Source: Clostridia bacterium (lineage in GTDB: Bacteria > Bacillota > Clostridia > Oscillospirales > CAG-272). From it: a stretch of DNA of 64,000 nt. This document shows positions 27,607 through 37,000 of the stretch, piece after piece (positions within the stretch are counted from its first letter, which is position 1; each line of letters begins with the position of its first letter). Under the pieces are notes generated by a model that saw only the letters and a list, made by a program, of their open reading frames with translations, searched no databases and was not told where the DNA came from. The stretch lies in NCBI GenBank assembly GCA_017472305.1, contig JAFUQP010000023.1, positions 1 through 64,000 of the forward strand, read 5' to 3'. A program made the translations under genes and the position numbers.

Positions 27607-27649
27607 AGAAAGCAAATCTCTAAATATGCAAATAGACAATTTGCTTTCT
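27607..27649. terminator. Hairpin downstream of the PnuC-like gene
   Basis: AGAAAGCAAAT pairs with ATTTGCTTTCT around a 21-base loop. The surrounding 27570-27739 holds no gene. Confidence 0.45.
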
Positions 27650-27739
27650 TTTATCAGATGTTATTGGAACAAATCAGAAATAACAGGGATATTTGTAATG
27701 TTATGTTTGCAAAAATGCCGTTTTGTAGTGCGGTATATA

Positions 27740-28450
27740 TTACGAGGCGCGAGAGGAACGGCGGAACATACGGTAGAGGGAAACGGCTACGCAGAAGGTG
27801 GAATAGACCGAGAAGATAAGATAGGTAATCTTCGAGGGGTCGTCGGCTATGACGGCGACGAAGGTCGCTATCTGGAAGATGCAGTAGCCTATCTGAAGAA
27901 TTGTGTACTCAAAATAGCGCAGCACTGAAAGTATGCTTTGCGCTATGCTCAATACGTTCGTGGTATTGTCAAGAACAAGATAGCCCGAGCCGAGTGCGCC
28001 GAATATGAGATACATAAGAAGCCACACTGCGGCAAATATTCCTACCACAAGTCCTCTTTGCCGCCAGGACATTGCGCGGATTTTCGTTTCGCCGTTCTCG
28101 GTGTTCTTCGACCATCTGATAAAGGCGAGTATCTGGAACGGGAACGAGGTCAATACCGAGGTCGCTGCCGAAACGTAGAGCCCCATACCGATATAGGGTA
28201 TCGCGTAAATTATACTGTTAATGCCGCCGACGAGGAAGGTATAGCGCGAAACGCACGCCTGTAAAAACATTACGGCGAGCGAAATGAAGAGCGGCAGGAC
28301 GTTAATCGGGCTTTCCTTATAATATATAGCAAAGAAGAGTATCAGGACAAAGGAAATCCCTGCCGCGGCGAGCGTCAGCGCGTTTTCTCGAAGGTTGTCG
28401 AAGAGGCTTTTCTTGCCGCCGGATATTGTTGTTTTAGTATTGTTTTCCAT
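27740..28450 (-). CDS. PnuC-like vitamin B3 (nicotinamide riboside) transporter
   Basis: 236 residues, about seven hydrophobic helices. The central block FLVGGINSIIYAIPYIGMGLYVSAATSV and then PFQILAFIRWSKN match the PnuC family, where the Trp-rich segment lines the substrate path. Such transporters bring in nicotinamide riboside for NAD synthesis by facilitated diffusion. The family is clear, but substrates vary (riboflavin, thiamine), so the ligand is not certain. It follows the 720-residue secreted protein gene after a hairpin. Confidence 0.75.
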   Translation of the reverse strand: MENNTKTTISGGKKSLFDNLRENALTLAAAGISFVLILFFAIYYKESPINVLPLFISLAVMFLQACVSRYTFLVGGINSIIYAIPYIGMGLYVSAATSVLTSFPFQILAFIRWSKNTENGETKIRAMSWRQRGLVVGIFAAVWLLMYLIFGALGSGYLVLDNTTNVLSIAQSILSVLRYFEYTILQIGYCIFQIATFVAVIADDPSKITYLIFSVYSTFCVAVSLYRMFRRSSRAS

Positions 28451-28463
28451 TATTCTTAAAGTT

Positions 28464-28485
28464 GGGACTGCCCGAGGGCAGTCCC
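28464..28485. terminator. Hairpin between the secreted-protein gene and pnuC-like gene
   Basis: Perfect 10-base stem GGGACTGCCC/GGGCAGTCCC with a 2-base loop. The T tract is better on the plus strand, so on the minus strand it may only partly terminate. Confidence 0.6.
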
Positions 28486-28507
28486 TTTTGTTTGTTTTCA
28501 GAATTGA

Positions 28508-30670
28508 TTATTCTGCGTCGTCAGAAACAATCTTTGTGCCAGAATAAACGTTATCGAAGGTAAATTCAGCCTTCATTTCCTTGCCGCACTCAAGATATGC
28601 CGAGTCGACAAGAATTGCACCTGCGTATATGATAGGCTCTTCGTTTACGAGGTTGCCGTCTCTGTATACCCTGATTTCGGTGGTATCACCAACTACGGTT
28701 GCAACGAATCTGAAGTTAAACTCGGTGCCTAAATTATAACCGTCTCCATTCGAAACCTTATCAAAGAATATAATCTCCGGTAGGGTTGCATTGTTGGTAT
28801 TATTCGAGAATATGAACTTGATTCTATTATCTTCTTCACCGGCATAATACTTCAAGCCGAACGTTACAGGGTTGCCATCCGCCTTTACAAAATCGCCAAA
28901 GTTGAAATTAAGGCTCCATCCGTATTCGAGATAAAGTATATTAATATCAGCAGAGAACTCGTAGGTGTTAGCTCCCTCGGTGGTTGTAATCGGGAAGTAC
29001 ATATTGGGGTTTCTGTAAGAGGTGTCAACCGACTGCAGGTTATCAGACTTAACGTAGAGATAATTATCGCCGGTTTCTTCGTCTACCTGTACTCTTGCAA
29101 TACCCTCGCGCTCGGTTATGGTGATGGTGTTATTAAGGGTATGAGGGTCGAAGGTGATGCCCTGCTCTTCAGGGTCAAGCTTGTAATTCTCGGTTACTAT
29201 GTTGTCAATTCTTGCGGAAAGCTTGGTAGTATTGTTAACCGCGGTTACAACAACCTTGTCGGGAAGAAGGTTTGCTCCAAATACATCTGCAAGAGTGCCG
29301 CGATGGTTGCCGTTGTTGTTATAATAATCAACGCTGTCGGTCGTAGCATTGTATACGAAGTACATCTGTCTTTCAGTGTGCGCATTAGTTACAGCAACAG
29401 ACTGGTCTTCCTGTCTGCTGACTCTCCAGCTATCAGAGGAAATTTGGTTGGAAATATCGGTGCTATTAGAATAAGTATCTTTGGCGGTCATAAAAGCAAG
29501 GCGAATTCTATCACCGTTATGCCATACACGAACGCTATAAACTATTTCCTCACCTGCGTAAGCGGTAAGCTGAAGGAATTGGTAATTCGTGCTGGTGTTA
29601 GTATAGCTTACACTGTTAAGCAGCATATCGTAACCAAATACGAAGGTATCTGCATCGTCGTCGTTTGTCTTAACGGGAACGGTGAAGGAAGGAAGAGCGT
29701 CTGCGGAGCCTGCGCCTGTGGTGTTAAAGAGCATATAGTTATCGCCTGTGGTAGCGTCGTTTCCAAGGGTTATGCTGCCCGATGCGTTTGCTTCGGTTGC
29801 ACCAAGCTCTGCGGGAATGCCGTCCTCGAAGTCAATTACACCTGTGGTGGGGATTTCGGGTACGGTGATAAGGGTGTGACCTTCAAGAGTAATCTGGGTG
29901 CCGTTTGCAACCTTCTCGGAGGACTTAACGCTGTAATCCGAATTGTAAACGGTTACCTGCCAGGTAGCAACCGAGCCGTCGGTTGAGGTAAGGGTAATCT
30001 TGGAGCCGGGGGTGTAGATACCCGAGGAGTATGCGCCGTCGATGGTTGCGCCGTCAACGATTGCCGCGTAGTAGTAATCGTCTGCAACGTAGGGAAGGTC
30101 GTCGGTGTCGGTATCGTTATAGTTGAAGAGAAGGTCCTGGATAGAAGCCGCGCTTGCGATTTCGTTCTCGAACACTGCCTTCATTGCCGCGCCCTCACCC
30201 GAGGTAGCAGACTTGATATCGTTTCTGTAGAGCATATCGAGATAGTACTCGAGAAGGCTGTATCTTACGACAACACTCTTTGCATCCGTCGAGTCAACTG
30301 CTACTGCGTAGAAGTTCTTGGTGAATTCGGTAGGTGCGATACCGAGGGTGTTGAACACGTAAACACTCTTTTCCTCGCCGCCGATTTTTTCGGTTACGGG
30401 AGCATCTGCGGTATAGGTCCAATCGGTTTCTGCGAGCGCTGCTGCCTTATCTGCATCGTCGTAGAAGTAGAGGGTTACGGGACCCTCGTTTACGGTTGAG
30501 GCATCTACTGCGTACATAATGTGATTGTTGCCGCCGTAGTAGACGTTCTTTGAGATAATTTCGGGAGTTTTTGCGCCCTCTGCGCTAACGGCAATACCGA
30601 CTGCGGAGCCGATAAGAAGCGCGAGAGAAAGAATAAGTACGAGAAGCTTTGCTGTTTTTCTGTTTTTCAT
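28508..30670 (-). CDS. Secreted multidomain protein, paralogue of 32340-33980
   Basis: 720 residues. A Sec signal peptide (about 1-31: MKNRKTAKLLVLILSLALLIGSAVGIAVSA) has an A-x-A type cleavage region. Next comes an N-terminal domain (about 35-240) shared with the 546-residue paralogue, including a VVRYSLLEYYLDMLYR helix seen in many secreted proteins of gut Clostridia. Then two LamG-like (jelly-roll) regions, about 270-470 and 500-710, each containing FEDG/FDPH-type openings and a D-N-I/V near the end. No catalytic motif seen; probably glycan or surface binding. No sorting signal at the C-terminus. Last gene of the accessory locus. Confidence 0.75.
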   Translation of the reverse strand: MKNRKTAKLLVLILSLALLIGSAVGIAVSAEGAKTPEIISKNVYYGGNNHIMYAVDASTVNEGPVTLYFYDDADKAAALAETDWTYTADAPVTEKIGGEEKSVYVFNTLGIAPTEFTKNFYAVAVDSTDAKSVVVRYSLLEYYLDMLYRNDIKSATSGEGAAMKAVFENEIASAASIQDLLFNYNDTDTDDLPYVADDYYYAAIVDGATIDGAYSSGIYTPGSKITLTSTDGSVATWQVTVYNSDYSVKSSEKVANGTQITLEGHTLITVPEIPTTGVIDFEDGIPAELGATEANASGSITLGNDATTGDNYMLFNTTGAGSADALPSFTVPVKTNDDDADTFVFGYDMLLNSVSYTNTSTNYQFLQLTAYAGEEIVYSVRVWHNGDRIRLAFMTAKDTYSNSTDISNQISSDSWRVSRQEDQSVAVTNAHTERQMYFVYNATTDSVDYYNNNGNHRGTLADVFGANLLPDKVVVTAVNNTTKLSARIDNIVTENYKLDPEEQGITFDPHTLNNTITITEREGIARVQVDEETGDNYLYVKSDNLQSVDTSYRNPNMYFPITTTEGANTYEFSADINILYLEYGWSLNFNFGDFVKADGNPVTFGLKYYAGEEDNRIKFIFSNNTNNATLPEIIFFDKVSNGDGYNLGTEFNFRFVATVVGDTTEIRVYRDGNLVNEEPIIYAGAILVDSAYLECGKEMKAEFTFDNVYSGTKIVSDDAE

Positions 30671-30709
30671 TGTTTCTTTCCTTTCATTTCGTTTTTTGAG
30701 AGTTTGCGC

Positions 30710-30880
30710 TTAAGACCATGCGCCGCCGTGGTAGCCGCCGCCTGTTGACTGCTCGCCACTGCCGCCGTCACCGCCTATCGGCGAGGTGGCTATTACGTCG
30801 GAGATGTTGAGATATGCTATTCCGACTTCGGGGGCCTTGTACGGAAGCTTCTTTGCGTTTTCTTCTATGATTTTCTTCAT
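30710..30880 (-). CDS. 56-residue peptide ending in the GGGYH-x-GAWS tag
   Basis: Starts at ATG 30880 after AAAGGAG (5-base spacer); a longer frame to 30931 is not needed. Three parts: a charged helix (MKKIIEENAKKLPYKAPEV), the segment GIAYLNISDVIATSP, then a Gly/Ser-rich linker and the end STGGGYHGGAWS. No signal peptide. The last ten residues match the end of the 1250-residue lipoprotein at 34005-37757 (LGGGYHAGAWS), and the DNA there is also similar. I do not know this family. It could be a substrate of a tag-processing enzyme, a modified-peptide precursor, or a relic of a larger gene. Confidence 0.7.
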   Translation of the reverse strand: MKKIIEENAKKLPYKAPEVGIAYLNISDVIATSPIGGDGGSGEQSTGGGYHGGAWS

Positions 30881-31012
30881 AGAATCTCCTTTCCGAGCCT
30901 TCGCTCTTTTTTTGTATGGGTGGACTCCCACCCGAATTAGGGTTACTTTTTATTACCTATATATAATTCCGCGGGGCACTTCCCTCTTTTCGCGGAAAGG
31001 TAAGCTTGGGAA

Positions 31013-32272
31013 TTACTTTGCGCCTTCGGCGTTGTACTTTTGCTCGCGCTCCTCGACAATCTTAAGGAAGCGCTTCATATCAAGAGAGGAATAGACCGGG
31101 ACGGCGTAGTCCGAAAGTCCGAGCGCGTTATATATGCTCGCTATCATTGCGCTTGCACAAGCGGTACCGTTGACGTCGCCCTCTCGGGTTTCGGGCACAG
31201 CGCAGGGGGAGCCGCACTTGGTAGCGCAGGAGTAGTCCCGAGCATAGGAGAGCGCTCCGTCCTGCTGCTTAAAAAGCTTTATATGCTCTGTAGATTTCCT
31301 TATCGCGGCGGGCGCCCACTCGTAAAGCCTATCCACAAGCGCGTCAAGCTCCGCCTCGGGCGCTCCGCATATCTCTTTATTTCTTATGAGCGAGGCAAGC
31401 GCGTGCCAGGGGTTATAGACCTGGACTACCGCGTTTGGCGGCTCGTCGGAGATTATGATATTCATAAGCGAGTCGATGCCCTCGTCGGTATAGGGGAGCT
31501 TTCTGTTATACCAATTGAATATTTTTGATATTTTCTGCGCTCCATTACCGCCGTAGCGGTTTGCCTCGGGGTGCCAGAGTCCGTTATCCTTACGCTGATG
31601 GGCGGTGAGAGTGTCGAGCGTGATTTTCACAAGGTCCTCACCGAGCATCTTGCCGTATGCCTCGACCTCGCCCATTGACGAGGACAGCTCGCTGCCGCAC
31701 CTATAGGAATTGGTCACAAAATCCATATCGGCAAGATACTTTTTGAAGTTCTCAACCGACTGAAAATGCACGGGAGCCGTCGAGAGGTCGCGCTTGCCGT
31801 CCGTGTCAGCAGTGGCGGTCGGGAGCTTGTATTTCGGCTCAATTCCGAGATATCTAAGGCATCTCGTGCAGGTGCCGAGGTCGCGGGATTTCCTTAAATT
31901 GTGAATATTCTTGCCCCATTGAGGGTGGTAGAAATATCCGTCGGGGTCCTGAAGATTATAGACGAATTTGCCGATTTTTTCCTTCAGCCAATCGGGAAAA
32001 AGCTCGTACCAGGGAGTACCCTCGGTTGCTCCGAGCTCGGTAAGGAAGCCTACCGCGTCCCACAGGCTCTCGATATCGGGAAGGTAGCCGTCGGTTGCCT
32101 GCGCACTTTTTGCGTGGTACCACATACCGTGCTCGGGGTCGTAGAGGCTCGCGTACCAATCGACGATTTCGGTGCCGAATACTTCGTACAGCTCGCGAAG
32201 AGCCGAGGTAATTTCCTCGCCGCGCTTGCCTATACGCAGCTTCAGCTCATTCCATTTTGATTCTTTTGACAT
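31013..32272 (-). CDS. Cytosolic protein of an unrecognised helical family, copy 2
   Basis: 419 residues from ATG 32272 (GAAAGGTG site). No signal peptide. It shares its full length with 37790-39067 and with the middle of the lipoprotein 34005-37757: WYASLYDPEHGMWYHAKSAQ, GYLPDIESLWDA, NLQDPDGYFYHPQWGKNI, LGEDLVKIT, GLWHPEANRYGGNG, VQVYNPWHALAS and EGDVNGTACASAM. The helix-rich pattern with repeated aromatic/Gly motifs suggests an alpha/alpha toroid as in glycosidases or terpene cyclases, but no known catalytic motif is recognised. Function unknown. Confidence 0.72.
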   Translation of the reverse strand: MSKESKWNELKLRIGKRGEEITSALRELYEVFGTEIVDWYASLYDPEHGMWYHAKSAQATDGYLPDIESLWDAVGFLTELGATEGTPWYELFPDWLKEKIGKFVYNLQDPDGYFYHPQWGKNIHNLRKSRDLGTCTRCLRYLGIEPKYKLPTATADTDGKRDLSTAPVHFQSVENFKKYLADMDFVTNSYRCGSELSSSMGEVEAYGKMLGEDLVKITLDTLTAHQRKDNGLWHPEANRYGGNGAQKISKIFNWYNRKLPYTDEGIDSLMNIIISDEPPNAVVQVYNPWHALASLIRNKEICGAPEAELDALVDRLYEWAPAAIRKSTEHIKLFKQQDGALSYARDYSCATKCGSPCAVPETREGDVNGTACASAMIASIYNALGLSDYAVPVYSSLDMKRFLKIVEEREQKYNAEGAK

Positions 32273-32339
32273 TTTAATCACCTTTCAGAGGCTCTGCTCC
32301 GAGTTGTATGCAGAGCGCTCCGCTTATTGTTTGCAGCTC

Positions 32340-33980
32340 TTATTCCTGCGGTGCCTGTGTCGGGGGTATTACTATCTCCTCGAAGCTATAATCAATATTT
32401 GCCGCGTAGAGCATTATATTATCGAGGCTTACGTTCGCACCCTGCGAGGAATTGTTGTAGGTGTTCAGAGAAACGTGTCCGAGCTTGTTCTCTATAGCCG
32501 CAAGGTCGCCCGTTGAAAGGTTACCGTTTTCTTTATAAGTGGTTTTAGTCGCGGCGAGGCTGCCTCTGTACTCGTAGTAGCCCGCCCCGTTCTTTACGTA
32601 GGCTCTTATCTCGTTGTTTGCGGGAATTGCCTCAAGGCGAAGAGTAAACCATTCGTCACAGCTTGCAAGCTTGACTCCGCCAAGCGTAAGAATACCGTCA
32701 GAGCCTGCCGACAAACTGTACTGGAGGTATTTGCCGCTTGTCGCCTCGGGGCGCATCATAAGCTCAACGGTCTGCGCGGTTTTCGCACCGTTATATTCAG
32801 AGGCTATCATTATATCGGCTTCAAACACGTAGGCTGTGTAGCCGTTCTCGGTATAAGAAAGGTCGGTCGGGATTGCGAAGCCTCTGTCCTTGGTGTGCGC
32901 GCGCTTAGGTGAGGAGATATTCAAGTATTTGTTAAGGCTATCCTCAACAACGCTTGCGGTCGCATTCTGAACGTTCGTTGAAGCGCTGTAGGTTGCCTTC
33001 GCTCCGTCTGCAAAATGAAGCTCGGTGACAGTCGATTCGGTTGCCGTTCCGTCCCCATTGTCGTATGAGAGCGACTTAAGCATTTCGCTATACGAGCCTT
33101 CAAAGTCATAGACCTTTACCCACGTGGGAGCTGTCGGCTTTGCTACTCCCTCGGAGGGGTCTGCCGGCTGCTCGAGGCCTGTCGCGTAGGTTATTATGCA
33201 GGACTCGGTTAGCTTAACTACGTTAGAGGAGAGGGTTACGGTGCTGGGAACACCCGAGGTATAGGTTGTGAGCTGCCAAGCGCCCTCCTTGCCCTCGGGG
33301 GCGGTGAGGGTAATCCTCGTTTCACCGTCGTAGAGCGCGCTCGTTACACCGCCCTCCCCGATTGTACCGCCGACCACGCTGACGTATACGTAATCGGTAA
33401 CGAGGGTTTCATTCGCTCCCGATACGTCGTTTACAAGCACCGTTTGCGCCTGCGCTCCGTATTCGAGCAGAAGCTCATAGAGTCTTTTTCTGTTATATTC
33501 CTTGCCGTCATAGACGGTTTTTGTGATATATCCGTCCCTGTAAAGTCTTGTGTATAAATACTCGGCTACGCTGTAAACCGTGTAGTCGGGCTCCTCAGGG
33601 AGAGCACTGCCCGCCTCGGCTGCGAAGGCGTAGACCTTATCGCCGATATCCTTTACGGGAATGCCCTCGGTTACGTAAATCGGGTAGCTCTTACCGCCCT
33701 CGGCGTAGGTTTTGCCCTCGAGAAGTGTTGCGACCTTTGGCTCTACTCCGAGTACGGGTGTACCGACGTGGTAATAGAGATTTACGCCCTCGGCGCTCGC
33801 TGTACCGATATCAACCGCGAAGGCGAGCTGTACCCTATCTCCGTATATGATGTTAGCCGCTATTATATCCGCAGAGCCGCTATCGGTGTCGGCGCTCGAT
33901 GCAATGCCGAGAGCCGAGCCAATGAGCAGCATAAGAGATAATGCGAGAATAAAGAGCTTTACCGTTCTTTTATTCTTCAT
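32340..33980 (-). CDS. Secreted protein with LamG-like domain, paralogue of 28508-30670
   Basis: 546 residues. Signal peptide about 1-30 (MKNKRTVKLFILALSLMLLIG then SALGIASSA), nearly the same as in the 720-residue paralogue. The shared N-terminal domain (about 35-265) carries YSVAEYLYTRLYRDGY and LLLEYGAQAQTVL. One LamG-like domain follows (about 290-535), with VKVYDFEGSYSEML at the front and VSLDNIMLY at the end. SD AAAGGAG. It lies between the lipoprotein gene and copy 2 of the helical family, within the same minus-strand run. Likely extracellular glycan or surface binding; not proven. Confidence 0.75.
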   Translation of the reverse strand: MKNKRTVKLFILALSLMLLIGSALGIASSADTDSGSADIIAANIIYGDRVQLAFAVDIGTASAEGVNLYYHVGTPVLGVEPKVATLLEGKTYAEGGKSYPIYVTEGIPVKDIGDKVYAFAAEAGSALPEEPDYTVYSVAEYLYTRLYRDGYITKTVYDGKEYNRKRLYELLLEYGAQAQTVLVNDVSGANETLVTDYVYVSVVGGTIGEGGVTSALYDGETRITLTAPEGKEGAWQLTTYTSGVPSTVTLSSNVVKLTESCIITYATGLEQPADPSEGVAKPTAPTWVKVYDFEGSYSEMLKSLSYDNGDGTATESTVTELHFADGAKATYSASTNVQNATASVVEDSLNKYLNISSPKRAHTKDRGFAIPTDLSYTENGYTAYVFEADIMIASEYNGAKTAQTVELMMRPEATSGKYLQYSLSAGSDGILTLGGVKLASCDEWFTLRLEAIPANNEIRAYVKNGAGYYEYRGSLAATKTTYKENGNLSTGDLAAIENKLGHVSLNTYNNSSQGANVSLDNIMLYAANIDYSFEEIVIPPTQAPQE

Positions 33981-34004
33981 TATTTTACTCCTTTACTTAT
34001 TTTT

Positions 34005-37000
34005 TTACGACCACGCGCCGGCATGGTAGCCGCCGCCCAGATACTCGCCGTTGTCGTCGGGAATTATTCCGCCCGAGCCACCGGTGTTACCCGAGTCGTC
34101 GCCGCCTGTGTTGCCGCCGCCTGTGTTACCCGAGTCGCCACTGCCGGTGTTATCGCCACCGGTGTTACCCGAGTCGTCGTCGCCTGTGTTGCCGCCTGTG
34201 TTACCCGAGTCACCGCCTTCACCGCCGTCGTCGGGGGGTGTCGGAGGTGCGGGAGGCTCGGTGGGCTCAACCTTCTCGGTTGGGTTGTCGGTCGGGGTGA
34301 AGCCGTCCTTATCCATATCCTCGGATGCGTCGCCGCTGTCGGGCGCACCGCTATCTCCGCTTATCCAGGGGAATTCGGGTGCCGGCTTGCCAAGTCCGTC
34401 CGCGACGTCGGGCCACTTTACGGTTGCGTTATAGTCAAGAATTTCGCCCGTGAGCGCAAGGTTATCTACGCTGAGCTTCATTCCTATGCCTGTGTCAATT
34501 GATACGGTCATTCTGTCTATCGCGGCAGTGGCGGCGCTGTTTTTGTAGACGGTTACGAATATACCGTTGACAAATATCAGTATTTCGGAATTCTCGGGGA
34601 AGTAAACCGCCTTAAGATTGAGGCTCGTGCCCGAGTTGAAGGTTACAAGGGGACTTCCGAGAGCGGTCTTATCTGTAATGCAAAGCTGGGTTACGCCTCC
34701 AGAGCGCTTCGCGCGAAGAAGCAGGTTGATAACACCGTTACCTGCGTCGTCAAAGAAGCTAATCCTTCCGATATTTCTCCAGATTGCCCACTCGGAGTCG
34801 TAGGTCGCGGAAAGGTCTGCCGAGAATACGTAGGCATTTGCCGCGGCATCGGGGGTGTAGCAGTAGAGCGACACCTCGGGATTCTTGTGTCCGTCAAAAC
34901 GGCTGCCCGTAAATTCAAGCTTCTTTTTCCTGAGTGCTCCGAGAATATCAACGCTGCCCGAGTTTTCGGTGACCTCAAGCCCTCTGGGATAATCCTTGTT
35001 TGATTTTGCCGACTCAAAGTCGTAAACAGGCCGTCCGAGCACGGGCTCCTCGAAGCTCGGAGCTTTGCCCTCCTCGGTGGCTTCCTTGTACTTTATGTAC
35101 TCTTTTTGTACAATTAAGTTGTCAAAATAGACCTTCATCTGCGCCGAGGCGTTGAATTCAAAGGAAACCTTCTCGAAGTTATTGCCCTTGCTGGTCATTG
35201 CGGTGCTCTCGGTGAGGAATTCGCCGTTTGCGTAGATTTTGAATACGCTCTCGGCTTTGTAATACTCGATACGCAGCTTCACGGTAACGTCTGCGGCGGG
35301 AAGTCTTATTCCGAGGTCTTTGCCGTCAGCGTCACGGAAATAGGCGTAGTAGAATCTGCCTTCCTTGACAAGCTTTACGTAGTAGGTTGCAAAGTTTGCG
35401 GTGTTTGTACCGAAGTGAATAAGGAAGGAGCCGTCGGTTTCCTGTGTGATTTTATCGAAGGCTATGTCAAATTCAACAACTCCCACGCTATCATTCTTTG
35501 AAACCGACACGGGCTTGATGTTAAGGTTTCCGTTTCGCTTTGCGGTGCTGTAGCCCTCAAGCTTATACCACGGATAGGAGGTTATCGCCAAGCGGGAGTT
35601 TCCGTTTTCATCCTTTTCTATTATAACGTCACTGTCACGCTTGTTCAATCCAAGCTCGAGAGGAATATCGTACTCATTTTCGGCTTCCTCGAAGTCGTAG
35701 GTAATCGGGTCGACGACCTGCGCCTCGTACTTAACGACTGCGCCGAGCTCCTCGAGTATCGAAACGAAGCGGTAGCGCTCCGCCTCGGTATATATCGGAA
35801 CCATATACTTCGTATCAACCTCAATAGCCCCAAGCACGTAGGAAACAAAGGCAATCATTGCCGTTGACGTTCCGTTGACGTCGCCCTCCTTCGTTCCCAC
35901 TATAGCGACAGGACAGCCCTGCGCCGTTCCGCCCTGACCTACCTTGGCAAGGTTATAGCTGAAGGAGCCGTCGGTGTATGCAAAATTCCTGTACTGCGCG
36001 GTTCCGTTATTGATAATCGTCGGCATATATTCATACACCTTTGCCTTATAGCCCTCGATTTTTTCAGCCTTATCTTCAGCCGTTCCCGAGCCGAATTTGT
36101 TTATGTTATCGTAGACGTATGCGAAGCCCGAAACGGCGTTATATATATCAACCGCCGCCTCTGCCTGCATTGACGTGTCGGTCAGTATCTTCAGTGCCGA
36201 CTCGACCATTTTGTCGGTGTACTTAAGCTCTGCGTAGCTGCCAAGGCTACCAAGAGAACCACCTATGTAGTTGTATACCGCGCCGAGCTTATGCATTCCG
36301 TCGGTCGAGGTGTAGGTGAGATTCTCGCACCAAAGGCCCGTCTTCGGGTTCTGATACTTGTTGAAGAAGTCGATAAGGAGCTTCTTCATCTCAGTGTTCA
36401 TCTGCTTGTAGCCCGTCTGGAAGGTGTTGCCCCAGGAGTAGAACTGATAAGCAAACTGCTCGTCGGAGAGTCCTACGAGGCTTGCCTCCATCTTGGCAAG
36501 GTGCTGCTTGAAGGCTGCAACGCTCGCATACTGAGGAAGAGTGCTTTCTACTGCTACAACCTTTGATACCGCGACAGCCCCTCCGCCCGAAAGCCTGGAG
36601 GTCAGATTGCCGCTATACGAAGCTTCTCTATCTATACTGTACTTCGGGGTAATTTTAAGCTCTTCAAGAATACTCTTGGCAGAGCCCTGGTCTCTCGTAA
36701 TTCTGGAGTCAAAGCCCTTCTCGGCAATATACTCCTTAGGCCACTGCGGATGATAGAAGAAGCTGTTCTCGTCCTGGAGATTGTACACCCACTCTCCGAC
36801 CTGCTCGTGAAGCCACTCGGGAGTTGCCAAAGCCCAGCTTCCGCCGTACATTTCCGCCATTCCCGACGCGCTTATAAACTCAAGAGCCTCGTAGGTAGAC
36901 TCTATGTCGGGAAGATAGCCGTGGTTATCTCTCGCAGAGTTCGAGTAATAGAAGCCGCCAACTGCCGGGTCGTAGAGATTGGCAAGCCAATCAACGGTTT

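Noticed and set aside
30710..30880. The tagged peptide as a lanthipeptide or sactipeptide precursor
   Set aside because: It contains no cysteine, and no modifying enzyme or ABC exporter lies beside it; kept as a protein of unknown role.
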